The translations under genes and the position numbers were made by a program. Shown here in pieces: positions 30,495-39,610 of a DNA stretch of 64,000 nucleotides (position 1 is its first letter; the number at the start of each line of letters is the position of its first letter). Source of the DNA: CBCXTT01 sp965178295 (lineage in GTDB: Bacteria > Pseudomonadota > Alphaproteobacteria > UBA7879); the NCBI GenBank assembly GCA_965178295.1, contig CBCXTT010000005.1:1-64000 (forward strand), given 5' to 3'. The notes below the pieces were generated by a model. The model was not told where the DNA came from, did no database searches, and was given only the letters and a program-made list of their open reading frames with translations.

Positions 30495-31033
30495 TGCGAG
30501 ATGATCAGGAAGATGATAATCTTTTATGGGACGCCTATAATCACAACACCCAGCATTTGAAGAACCAATCAAAAACTTATCATTTTAAAGCGCGCAGTGC
30601 TCTCCCAAACAATTCAAAAAGTTCATGGGAAGAAGCAATACATAGTATGTCACGAACAAAAATGACGATGCATCCTATACACAGAACACGAGGTGTTGAT
30701 CGGCCCCTTGTGTCTAAAATTCGGCAAGGAAAAGCACGCATAGAAGCTTCCTTGGATCTACATGGTATGACTCAGATGGAGGCACATAATGCTGTTCTGG
30801 CCTTCGTTCAGCAGAATTATATGTGTTGCCGTAAATATTTGCGTATTATTACGGGTAAAGGCTGTGGCGGCATCGGGAGAAAAGGTGTCTTAAGACGTGC
30901 GTTAATGGACTGGATTCATGACGAGGCTTTGTGCGCTTATGTGTATTCGGTGAGTGAGGCTCCTCAACAGGATGGCGGCGCTGGAGCTTTTTATGTTGTC
31001 TTGCGACGCAGAAAATCATCAGAACTTGTGTGA
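30494..31033 (+). CDS. Smr domain protein
   Basis: A 179-residue protein with a disordered, charged N-terminal half and a C-terminal Smr domain (about 90-175). The motifs LDLHGMT and ITGKGCGGIGRKGVLRRAL (family TGxG) and the closing AFYVVLRR are clear. Small Smr proteins are thought to be nucleases or nucleic-acid binding proteins; bacterial ones have been linked to ribosome rescue. The position directly behind mltA is the standard alphaproteobacterial order. The start overlaps the mltA stop, suggesting coupling. Confidence 0.93.
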   Translation: MRDDQEDDNLLWDAYNHNTQHLKNQSKTYHFKARSALPNNSKSSWEEAIHSMSRTKMTMHPIHRTRGVDRPLVSKIRQGKARIEASLDLHGMTQMEAHNAVLAFVQQNYMCCRKYLRIITGKGCGGIGRKGVLRRALMDWIHDEALCAYVYSVSEAPQQDGGAGAFYVVLRRRKSSELV

Positions 31034-31065
31034 AATAAAACGTTTTTCGGTGTACAATATTTTTT

Positions 31066-32289
31066 ATGAAGTATTTAGTAAGTTTTTCTGTATTTTTTAT
31101 GATTTCGATTTCACCGTGCGTTGTTTGCGCTGTAAAATCAAAAACACAACTTAACATGGAGTCTCGCATGGGCATCACTGTAGAACAAATGGATACAGCC
31201 TTGAAATGGGCTAATAAACATGGACAGAATACCCGCGCGCAGCAAGAGTTTTTGCAACGTGTGAAGATATTGTTGAGCGAAATCAAACCGGTGCGGATCA
31301 AAAGTGTGACTGATACCGCCCGCGCGCTTGAAACAGAGTTTAATGAGAAGTTTAAGGAAAAATTCTCAAAATGGCGGAGGGCTGCTTCAGGGCGACATAG
31401 TGAACATCTTGCCCCTGTCACAACCCCGCAGGAGGACAGAAAAAAATCAAGAAAATCAACGCACAAAGCGCATAGTATTACATCAAAGATAAAACCCAAA
31501 AAAATGCCTAAGACTTTAAGAATTTTGGGAGAAGAGCTCGGTCTATACCAAAAGCGCCTTTGGATCGCGCGTACAAAAAAACCTAGCACACCTGCTCGCG
31601 CGCAGCAGGTTCGTGTGCTTGAAGAAAGATTGCGGATGGCGCAGGCTGATTTGGATGCAGCTCTTACAAAGGTTAGTGGATGGGATAGGCCAGGATTTAA
31701 GCGTAACGTTCTTGAAACCAGCGATGGGGCTCACCGCTTTTATTTCAAGAGCGTGCTTCATAATGGGGACTGTGGCTTCTTTGCAATGGAATCTAGTCGG
31801 TCATATGCCGTGCAACGCTTTCTTGAAAATAGAGAGGACCCAGAGCTTTTCTTGTTGCTGCTTGGGGGGGGTATTGTGGGCGCGGAAGATGATATTTGTG
31901 TGAAGTCTGTTCCAGGATATTCAGAGATGGTGAAAGACGTTTGGGCTATATACAGCGCTCAGCGTGGTGGTAATGTTCGAGGGCTACCAGAGGTTATAAA
32001 GCGGCAGCCAAAAGAACGGCGGAAACGAATTGTTCAAGAGTACATTAATCGGTGTATTGATGTGCCAGATGGAAAACCTTTGGGGGTAGAGGATTGGGCA
32101 GATATTAGCATTCTGCGTTCCCTAGCGCATGTAGAGAAAGTAAACTTATCTATATGGACGATTGATGCCTATGGTTATTTACGGCATAGTCCTGACAATA
32201 GTTATACTGATGCACCTACGGGTAGAAAAACCTATTACTTGTTGAATGATCATCATACATATTGGGATCAGTTGCTTCCTGTGCCTTAA
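31066..32289 (+). CDS. Secreted OTU-like cysteine protease (candidate deubiquitinase effector)
   Basis: A 407-residue protein not matching any housekeeping family. An N-terminal Sec signal peptide (residues 1-22) is followed by a basic, helical region (about 30-205) that looks partly coiled-coil, and a C-terminal OTU-type domain (about 220-405). The domain shows the catalytic loop HNGDCGFFAME (Asp235, Cys236), the mid-domain helix DWADISILRSLAHVEKVNLSIW typical of OTU folds, and the terminal LNDHHTYWDQL with candidate catalytic His396 or His397. OTU enzymes remove ubiquitin, and bacterial ones are mostly effectors of intracellular pathogens and symbionts. The gene starts 33 bases after smr without its own clear promoter or ribosome site. 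Substrate and export route are unknown; the fold call is mine. Confidence 0.72.
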   Translation: MKYLVSFSVFFMISISPCVVCAVKSKTQLNMESRMGITVEQMDTALKWANKHGQNTRAQQEFLQRVKILLSEIKPVRIKSVTDTARALETEFNEKFKEKFSKWRRAASGRHSEHLAPVTTPQEDRKKSRKSTHKAHSITSKIKPKKMPKTLRILGEELGLYQKRLWIARTKKPSTPARAQQVRVLEERLRMAQADLDAALTKVSGWDRPGFKRNVLETSDGAHRFYFKSVLHNGDCGFFAMESSRSYAVQRFLENREDPELFLLLLGGGIVGAEDDICVKSVPGYSEMVKDVWAIYSAQRGGNVRGLPEVIKRQPKERRKRIVQEYINRCIDVPDGKPLGVEDWADISILRSLAHVEKVNLSIWTIDAYGYLRHSPDNSYTDAPTGRKTYYLLNDHHTYWDQLLPVP

Positions 32290-32635
32290 GAGTTGACCCT
32301 TGAGACAAGATGTATCTTAGCCAATCTATTACTTTGAAGCGAGAGTTGAGTCTTGTATAGTTCGACCCAGTTGAGGGCAGGGGGCATGTTTATAAGCCTT
32401 AAGAGCGGTTTGTATGTGCATTCCAATGGACCAAGAGCCCTGATTGCAGTGTAATCTAGGCCATTTTCGTTGCACATGCATCATGTACAGCGCATAGCTT
32501 TAACACCCTGTATATGGCAAGGCGCTCTTACTGATGATCAAACACGTCAAGCATTATCAGGAGGGAGGGTAATGGTGCGCTCTCTGCGCACCTTCTCTTT
32601 TGATGGATGTCTGTTTTCACAGTTTATCACGCACA
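32290..32635. other. Gene-free stretch between converging OTU and gyrA genes
   Basis: About 345 bases between two converging genes. I see no gene and no clear terminator hairpin with a T run in either direction. Confidence 0.5.
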
Positions 32636-35344
32636 TCATAATAGTTCAGGCTTATCTCCTAACGGAGCGCATTTTCCATCCCTATCCTCTGCAATCATCA
32701 CACTTTCTTCATCATATCCCATATCTCCAATGCGTTCGACAGAGACCACACGCTCTTTATCTTTAATGCGAAACAATGTAACCCCTTGTGTCTTACGCCC
32801 CGCAATACGCACCTCATTAATGGGGCTGCGTATGAGTTGACCGCTGTTCGTTACCATCATAATCTCGTCACTTTCTTCTATTGGAAAACACGTAACAAGT
32901 GTACCAGTTTTGTGTGATATTTCCATGCTGGAAATGCCCTGGGCACCACGATTGCTGAGGCGGTATTCGTATGCAGACGTTCTTTTTCCAAAGCCACGCA
33001 CTGAAACACTTAGCAAAAATTCTTCATTTTGACTCATTTCTTGATAACGTTCTTTCGAGAAGGTATCATCAAATGATATAATATCTCCTGCGCGCTCAAT
33101 TCTAGAAAGACGTAAATACTGATCTCTCTCCTCTGTGGTAAAAGAAGAATTCTTGAGTATGCACATAGAAAGAACACGGTCTTTTGAGTCTATTTTTATC
33201 CCTCTAACACCGGTTGAATTTCGGCTCAAAAAAATTCGCACATCCGTGACGCGGAAACGCACACATCTTCCTGTGCTTGCTGTTAGCATTATGTCCGTTG
33301 TATCATCGCATGTTGCAACTCCAATAAGTTTCTCATGTGCATCTAGTTTCATGGCAATTTTTCCATTGGCACGAATGCTTGCAAAATCTGATAGATTGTT
33401 GCGCCGGACACTACCACGGTCTGTCGCAAAGATGATTTGAAGATCTTTCCACGTATTTTCATCTTCGGGCATCGGCATAATGGTTGTAATCGTCTCTCCC
33501 TTCTCAAGGGGGAGTACATTGATCATAGCCTTGCCTAATGATTGGGCGGCCCCCATCGGTAGGCGGTAGACCTTCAGGTTGTGCACAATACCTTTTGATG
33601 TGAAGAATAAAATTGGTGTGTGCGTGTTTGCGACAAACAGTGTTTGGACAAAATCCTCATCTCGAGTGCTCATGCCACTCCGACCTTTCCCGCCCCGTTT
33701 TTGTGCACGGTATGTTGCAAGTGGTACACGCTTGATATAGCCGTTGTGCGTAACGGTTACGACCATATCTTCTCGCTGTATAAGGTCTTCAATATCCGTT
33801 GTTAACTCTGCATTACTAATGACTGAGCGACGCGGCACAGCAAATTTTTCTTTTACTTCCGCCAGTTCTTGCACAAGTAATTCCAGTAAATATGGACGAT
33901 ATGACAGAATGTGCAGATATTCTTTTATGCTGTTTACAATACCTTGTAAGTCATCTGCAATTTTATCACGTTCTAGACCAGTGAGGCGATGTAGTTTAAG
34001 GTCTAAAATTGCTTTTGCTTGTATCTCTGTGAGCTGATATGTCGCATCTATTGCATCGATGTCATCAACCATTTTAATAAGAGGAACAACACTTTTAGAT
34101 GGCCATTTTTTGGCCGTTAATGCATTTTTAGCGACTGCTGGACTGGGAGCTTTGCGGATCAGTTGTATAATATCATCAATATTGGAAACGGCAACGGCAA
34201 GACCCAAGTACACGTGAGCTTTATCACGCGCTTTCTTGAGGTCGTACTGGGTGCGTCGTATAATAACATTTTCTCTGAAATTGACGAAGGCTGCAATCAT
34301 TTCTTTGAGTGTCATCGTCATGGGACGGCCACCGTTTAATGCAAGCATATTGCAGCCAAAGCTTGTTTGAAGCGGAGTGTGCTTGTATAGCTGATTTATA
34401 ATAACACTTGTATCTCCGTCACGCTTCACTTCAATAACAACACGCACACCGCATCGATCAGACTCATCACGTAAATCTGCAATTCCTTCAATAGTCTTAT
34501 TATTTACAAGCTCTGCAATGCGTTCCAAAAGCTTGGATTTGTTGACTTGGTAAGGCACCTCTGTGACAACAATGGCTTCTCGATTTCCAATTTCTTCAAT
34601 GTGGGATTTAGCGCGCATCATGACAGAGCCGCGCCCTGTATGATAGGCGTCTCTTGCGCCCGTGCGTCCAAGAATCTGTGCACCTGTTGGGAAATCTGGT
34701 GCAGGCACGTTCTCAATTAGTTCATCAATGGTGATTTTTGGATTTTTAATATACGCACTGCAGGCGTCTAAAACCTCACCTAAGTTATGTGGTGGAATAT
34801 TTGTTGCCATGCCAACAGCGATACCGCCGGCACCATTGACCAAAATATTGGGAAATCGTGCAGGCAGGACTTGAGGCTCTTCCATAGAATTATCATAGTT
34901 AGGCTGAAAATTGACGGTGTTTTTCTCAATATCTTCCAGCAGGTAATGCGCCGCGTGTGATAAGCGAGCTTCGGTGTAACGGGATGCAGCGGCAGAATCA
35001 CCGTCCATGGATCCAAAGTTTCCCTGTCCATCAATCAGTGTGGTACCCATGGAAAAGTCTTGCGCCATACGCACAAGGGTGTCATAAATCGCAGCATCAC
35101 CGTGTGGATGGTATTTACCCATAACGTCACCAACAATTCTCGATGATTTTTTGTAAGGCTTGTTATAATCCCAGCCGTTTTCTTTCATAGCGTACAAGAT
35201 ACGGCGATGCACAGGCTTAAGGCCATCACACACATCGGGAATCGCACGGCTTACAATGACACTCATCGCATAGTCCAAATAGGATTTACGCATCTCGTCT
35301 TCGAGATTTACTTGCACAATATCACGAGCTAGATTTCCGGACAT
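32636..35344 (-). CDS. gyrA: DNA gyrase subunit A
   Basis: A 902-residue gyrase A, which cuts and reseals DNA in the A2B2 tetramer to introduce negative supercoils. The breakage domain has the catalytic Tyr123 in SAAASRYTEARLS; the C-terminal part carries six beta-propeller blades and the GyrA box QKRGGKGR (around residue 560). In the quinolone-determining region the sequence reads YHPHGDAAIYDT, so the position equal to E. coli Ser83 is Ala84 here, while Asp88 (E. coli Asp87) is kept. It starts 25 bases after ssb and is probably co-transcribed. A Ser/Asp-rich acidic tail is short. Confidence 0.97.
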   Translation of the reverse strand: MSGNLARDIVQVNLEDEMRKSYLDYAMSVIVSRAIPDVCDGLKPVHRRILYAMKENGWDYNKPYKKSSRIVGDVMGKYHPHGDAAIYDTLVRMAQDFSMGTTLIDGQGNFGSMDGDSAAASRYTEARLSHAAHYLLEDIEKNTVNFQPNYDNSMEEPQVLPARFPNILVNGAGGIAVGMATNIPPHNLGEVLDACSAYIKNPKITIDELIENVPAPDFPTGAQILGRTGARDAYHTGRGSVMMRAKSHIEEIGNREAIVVTEVPYQVNKSKLLERIAELVNNKTIEGIADLRDESDRCGVRVVIEVKRDGDTSVIINQLYKHTPLQTSFGCNMLALNGGRPMTMTLKEMIAAFVNFRENVIIRRTQYDLKKARDKAHVYLGLAVAVSNIDDIIQLIRKAPSPAVAKNALTAKKWPSKSVVPLIKMVDDIDAIDATYQLTEIQAKAILDLKLHRLTGLERDKIADDLQGIVNSIKEYLHILSYRPYLLELLVQELAEVKEKFAVPRRSVISNAELTTDIEDLIQREDMVVTVTHNGYIKRVPLATYRAQKRGGKGRSGMSTRDEDFVQTLFVANTHTPILFFTSKGIVHNLKVYRLPMGAAQSLGKAMINVLPLEKGETITTIMPMPEDENTWKDLQIIFATDRGSVRRNNLSDFASIRANGKIAMKLDAHEKLIGVATCDDTTDIMLTASTGRCVRFRVTDVRIFLSRNSTGVRGIKIDSKDRVLSMCILKNSSFTTEERDQYLRLSRIERAGDIISFDDTFSKERYQEMSQNEEFLLSVSVRGFGKRTSAYEYRLSNRGAQGISSMEISHKTGTLVTCFPIEESDEIMMVTNSGQLIRSPINEVRIAGRKTQGVTLFRIKDKERVVSVERIGDMGYDEESVMIAEDRDGKCAPLGDKPELL

Positions 35345-35369
35345 TTAGGCTGCTTTCAAAATGTTGTAT

Positions 35370-35828
35370 TTAAAAAGGAATTTCGTCATCAAGTTCTGCG
35401 GCCGCTCCACTTCCAGAAGGCGCTTGCTCTGTGCTTGCGGAGCTTTGCACATGGCGCTCCTCTCCACCACTCTCATTGCGGCTATCCAGCATAGTTAATT
35501 CACCTTTGTAGCGAGAGAGGGTGATTTCAGTGGTATACCTTTCAACTCCTTCTTTGTCTATCCATTTACGGGTTTGCAGCTGGCCTTCTAGAAACACTTT
35601 AGAGCCCTTGTGGAGATATTTTTCTGCAACATCGGCTAGGCGGTCGTTAAAGATAACAATACGATGCCATTCAGTACGATCGCGTCGTTCGCCTGTTGTT
35701 TTGTCACGCCATGTCTCAGATGTTGCAAGGGATAGTTGAACGATCTTTGACCCATCTTGATTGTGTCGTACTTCAGGATCGCGACCCAAATTACCTACTA
35801 AAATTACTTTATTGACGCTAGATGACAT
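35370..35828 (-). CDS. ssb: Single-stranded DNA-binding protein
   Basis: A 152-residue SSB. The OB-fold spans residues 1-110 (VNKVILVGNLGRDPEVR, TEWHRIVIFNDRLADVAEKYLHKGSKVFLEGQLQTRKW). A Gly/Ser/Glu-rich linker follows, and the tail ends in DDEIPF, the peptide that recruits replication and repair proteins. The ATG at 35828 is chosen because the OB-fold begins there and AAGGG lies upstream, although the frame extends 16 codons further. A near-consensus promoter precedes it, and gyrA follows. Confidence 0.96.
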   Translation of the reverse strand: MSSSVNKVILVGNLGRDPEVRHNQDGSKIVQLSLATSETWRDKTTGERRDRTEWHRIVIFNDRLADVAEKYLHKGSKVFLEGQLQTRKWIDKEGVERYTTEITLSRYKGELTMLDSRNESGGEERHVQSSASTEQAPSGSGAAAELDDEIPF

Positions 35829-35864
35829 TAAAGAGACCCTTTTGCAAAAATCAAACGTGACATC

Positions 35865-35893
35865 ATCATAGGCCAAAATTCACCTTTGCTCAA
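35865..35893 (-). promoter_or_regulatory. Sigma70-type promoter of ssb-gyrA
   Basis: On the minus strand TTGAGC (35893-35888) and TATGAT (35870-35865) are separated by exactly 17 bases, about 37 bases before the ssb start codon. It very likely drives ssb and gyrA. Confidence 0.7.
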
Positions 35894-38304
35894 GTTTATT
35901 TCCACGGATTAATGTCCTAGATTTTTGTTACTATGCTGAGGTCTGAAAATCTAAAAAATAGACATCAGTATCAGTTACCATCAGAGTACAAGCGTAATTC
36001 ACGTCATTGATCGGCGAGAGACACAGGCAGTAAAGTGTGCTAGTGATTGGCGTTACACAGGCGCCAATATTTATGCTGCGCTCAAAAGTGGAGAAATTGG
36101 TGGATGAAACGGACATAAAATTCGTTAGTCGCAATCGTGCCCGGTGTGATTCCAGTATTCCCCTCCATAATCCTACTACTGTGCAGAGCACAATTTAAAG
36201 ACGATCATCCGCATGGTTGACCGCTTTTTTGGGCAAATATAACATTGCCCTTTCCTGCTCCTAATTGCAGCTATTGGCAATAGCTGTACGGCTATAAGCT
36301 ACCAGTAACGGCGCACTTTGGGGCTATCGTTGTATGCACTCACAATGTGCGCAAAATAAGAGAAAAAGCTCAGGCATGGTGCGGAAGAATACATTTTTTT
36401 TGGCCGAAAACTTTTTCAATAGTAGGCAAAGTATCTATACCAGCCCGGGCGACCGCATGGTCAATAGTGTATGATTTCTAGAACACTTTCTGGCATAATT
36501 TAGATGTGCATATGCCAGTTATCATATATATTTATATTTCTTATGCATACACTGATTGTTCTTTGATAGCATGATAGGAGGATCATGCAGAAAGAGAGAA
36601 GCGCATGCCGCTTAGTGGTGAGCAGTGCAATCATTAGAAGATCACATAATAATCAGAGCTCGACTTATTAGGTACGTTCTTTAATATTTCTGCCCTGCCC
36701 AGCGAATATTGTTATACTATTGTCTCTGGAAAACATGCAGTTGCTTCCCAGAGTGACATCTCCATCTTTGCTCAGGATATAAATTCCTTCAGCAGTAGTA
36801 TGCTGTTCAATTTTTATACTCTTGTGCTGGTCAACAATAAATGATGTAATCATTCCACTGCACACTGTCCTCAATGATTGATATATTCCTGTTTTCTGTA
36901 AATCCTCTATTCATCTTATAGCAGATGAAGTTATTTCCTGTGTAAAATCTAGAAAAAACTTACCAATCTTCATTTCCTGCACACTCAACCTGTGTAAGCT
37001 CAGCGAAAATAATCAGCAATGCTCTCAGCACTTGTAACTTACCAAATTTATAATGATTTTTTACTGATGACTATCTTTTTGCTACGCGCTTCTGTATCGC
37101 TGTCACATTTGTGTAGAATGCGCACAAAAGCCGACAATTTTTATTAGTTGACTTAGGAGATGACTTTGCACATCGTTCATTACACAGCTCCAATAGAAAT
37201 CCCGATTTCAAGAAAAAAATCCCTCATATCCTTGATGGCTTATCTATCCCAGGCAATCATTATCTGCAACTAGCGCTCTTTATCACCTGCAATACACGAC
37301 ACTGTTCTATCGTGATATTGACGTAAGAATTCGACAGTATATGCTGCTTGGTGTGATTGCAACTTTACAGCACACAATATTCCCATGATGAAAAATTTCT
37401 GTAGTGTGTTGGCTTTTCGTATTCGGTATGGTCATTTCTTATATTTTCTTTCTCTTCTCTTTTCAAAATCTCCCAATCCCGAAGCTCCATCTCCAGTATG
37501 AATAACAGTTTCCGGTTGAATATTGCCTCATCTATCGCCACAAAAGCTAATAAGAAATCAGTCCGACGGTTGTGCGCCCGGCTTATGCCTTGCTTCTCTC
37601 GATTGATCGTGCTGATCTACTGGCGCCATACCTTGTGACATTCAATCAATTAGCACGCCCTATCTCCTGCCATGGTGCGTGACAGCTATGCTGTATTGAT
37701 AATCTTAAGACAGAACAACACAGATCAACGCTCGTTGCGTTTCCCTGATCTAGTTCATTCCTTCGCTATTGATAAACGCTCCGGCCCAGTGTGGGCCAAA
37801 AGGCGCATTATTACACTCTCAGGGGAGTGCCAGGATTGGCTTGGAAGCCTCACTTCCGGCAAGCCTTTTCAGTAGAGAGTCCGTTCCACTATTACCACCC
37901 CCCGCTGCACAGTAGAATCCAGCTCACTACTAGGGGGGGGGGGGACACTTGCCGGCCATTTCTTTCTAGTGCTACTATAACGCATTGCACCCGCGGACCG
38001 GTAGCATGCGTGAAGCGACTGACGGCATTCCTGAAAATTGATGGTAGTATCACTTGTAAAATACGCACCTGCTAGCATTGATACCTTTGATGAACGCATA
38101 TGATTGTCATCCTCTATTTTCATCCCGTTGTTGAGCAATGTTTTCTGGGTGATGCATGCAACGCATTGCATTGCATAACATGTTTTCCGGTGCCGCGCTG
38201 GTGAATCTATAACCCTTGTATGGTAGAAATAGTTTGCCTTAGCGCCCCTATGCAAAACACATAGATGCAAGAACGATGATGCTGAGTATAGGGCACAATA
38301 TCTT
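35894..38304. other. 2.4 kb without an intact gene
   Basis: Apart from the acyltransferase-like fragment at 36668-36874 (listed separately) I find only short open frames without ribosome sites. A run of twelve G lies at 37933-37944. No RNA gene or mobile element is recognised. The region looks like decayed DNA. Confidence 0.45.
36668..36874 (-). pseudogene. Fragment resembling a hexapeptide-repeat acyltransferase
   Basis: The 68-codon minus-strand frame contains IEQHTTAEGIYILSKDGDVTLGSNCMFSRDNSITIF. The GSNCMFS core and spacing resemble the left-handed beta-helix of serine/sugar O-acetyltransferases (typically IGDNCMFSxxVxIRT). The stretch is far too short for an enzyme and stops right after the motif. 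I read it as the remnant of a polysaccharide-modifying acetyltransferase; the similarity is modest and chance cannot be excluded. Confidence 0.28.
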
Positions 38305-38601
38305 CTAACAGGAATTTCCGGAGGGATGACGATTATCTTCTATGCGTAATCTTTCTAAATCTTTGCGCGTATCAGATTCTGCGCGTGAAGCTAATACAGA
38401 ATCGTACCCTATCGCATTTTGGCGACGGAGTTTTTGTCCATTTGGCCCCTGGACCTGTGGTTTTTCTGGTGCAGGTGTATACGGCTGTTTGGAGATACCT
38501 CTGAGTTTGGAATGTCTATGCTCATCATTTTTATCCATAGAAAAAGATGCAAGAGAAAAAGTTGCGAGTACATACAAGACAAAAACATGCACTTTTTGCA
38601 T
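38305..38601 (-). CDS. Small secreted protein of unknown function
   Basis: A 98-residue protein I do not recognise. The ATG at 38601 has AAGGA ten bases upstream. Residues 1-21 (MQKVHVFVLYVLATFSLASFS) form a clear Sec signal peptide. The mature part is about 77 residues, very polar and charged, with a Pro-rich stretch (QPYTPAPEKPQVQGPNGQK) and a charged helix-like end (RAESDTRKDLERLRIEDNR). No cysteine is suitably placed for lipidation; one Cys is the last residue. It stands alone in a gene-poor region, with an inverted repeat (TGTTGAT/ATCAACA, about 38667-38684) upstream that could be an operator. The signal peptide plus ribosome site make it likely real. Confidence 0.55.
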   Translation of the reverse strand: MQKVHVFVLYVLATFSLASFSMDKNDEHRHSKLRGISKQPYTPAPEKPQVQGPNGQKLRRQNAIGYDSVLASRAESDTRKDLERLRIEDNRHPSGNSC

Positions 38602-39149
38602 AAAATATAGTTCCTTTAACATAGTCCACGAGAGCTCAAGTAGTAGATCGATATCTAATCATATGTGTTGATGAAAATCAACAACTATTTCCCGCTGCAA
38701 TCCTTTCCATTTGATTGTATTGTGAGCATATTTAGTGTTTTTTGGAACGATATTTCATGATTGAATCATGCTGATCTAGATGCACTAGTGTGCGGTCGGC
38801 TTGCACACTGTGATATTTTTACTGCATAACGAGTTATGCAGAATATCGCGATGAATGCGACATTGCAACAGAAGGGTTGCACATATTTGATAAGACGCTT
38901 ATGCAAGAGTGCGACATGCAATTGCGTGAGCATTAATTTATTAAAAAAACTGCTCTTCAAGAGCAGACACCGAAAATCGTATGCGTGAAGTGCAGAAAGA
39001 TTTTCGTGGATATTAAAAGTACGCGTCTGTAGTTGCCTTAATATATCTAAGTATTGCGGCGATATGCGTTATTCTGCGGCACCCACGAAATGTTATATCT
39101 ACTACTACCGTATCACAGTTGGGGGGGTAGAGCATATCTGCAGGCATTG
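38602..39149. other. Gene-free stretch
   Basis: About 550 bases without a supported gene. It contains the minus-strand hairpin terminator at 38943-38966 and the inverted repeat near 38667-38684 upstream of the small secreted protein gene. Confidence 0.45.
38943..38966 (-). terminator. Rho-independent terminator, minus strand
   Basis: CTGCTC and GAGCAG (38966-38950 read on the minus strand, loop TTGAA) are followed by seven T (38949-38943). It could end the prfB transcript (prfB stops at 39611) or a lost gene between them. Confidence 0.65.
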
Positions 39150-39405
39150 CAGATCGGATGCAAACACAACGCATACCTTTGCAACATCGGGCTGTTGAGA
39201 CTATAATTGTGATCAAAGGCGTACACGAGCCAGGACAACCCTTTTATCTTAATGAGTGCTATGGATTTTCGGTGATGCATAGACCAGATGGGCAATAACA
39301 GAAGCATCATCAATAGTTGATCTGTTTTTTCTGCCCCCAAGAGCCGCCTATAAACAGAACCCAATGCGCATCATCTACGATTGTGAGGACAAGGGTTTGC
39401 GATGA
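39150..39405 (+). pseudogene. Remnant resembling the cupin end of mannose-1-phosphate guanylyltransferase
   Basis: In one plus-strand frame (about 39150-39300) reads RIPLQHRAVETIIVIKGVHEPGQPFYLNEC, resembling ManC/AlgA RLSLQxHHHRAEHWIVVxGxA..LxENES. In another frame, near 39370-39405, RIIYDCEDKGLR followed by a stop resembles the family C-terminus DDIIRLEDxYGR. The two pieces are in the right order and distance. ManC makes GDP-mannose for surface polysaccharide. The match is by eye and partial; the upstream nucleotidyltransferase part is not visible. Confidence 0.38.
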
Positions 39406-39610
39406 TCGTTCAGCCTTTATCCTGGTTAAATTTTTTGCATAGGCGCAAGCAGCACCACTGCTTCTCTGAACGCATTATAATTTCATGTTTTGTCTGACGA
39501 TCCGGCGCGACATGAAGGCTAGCGTTCCCATTATAGGAACGGTAAATGTATGTGAGTTGTGTGCGTGCACGAAGCATCGAAAAAGCGGAGGGTATCTTCT
39601 ACGTATAGGA

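Noticed and set aside
37791..38270. Overlapping plus and minus frames around the G12 run
   Set aside because: No ribosome site, low-complexity content and no motif; likely chance.
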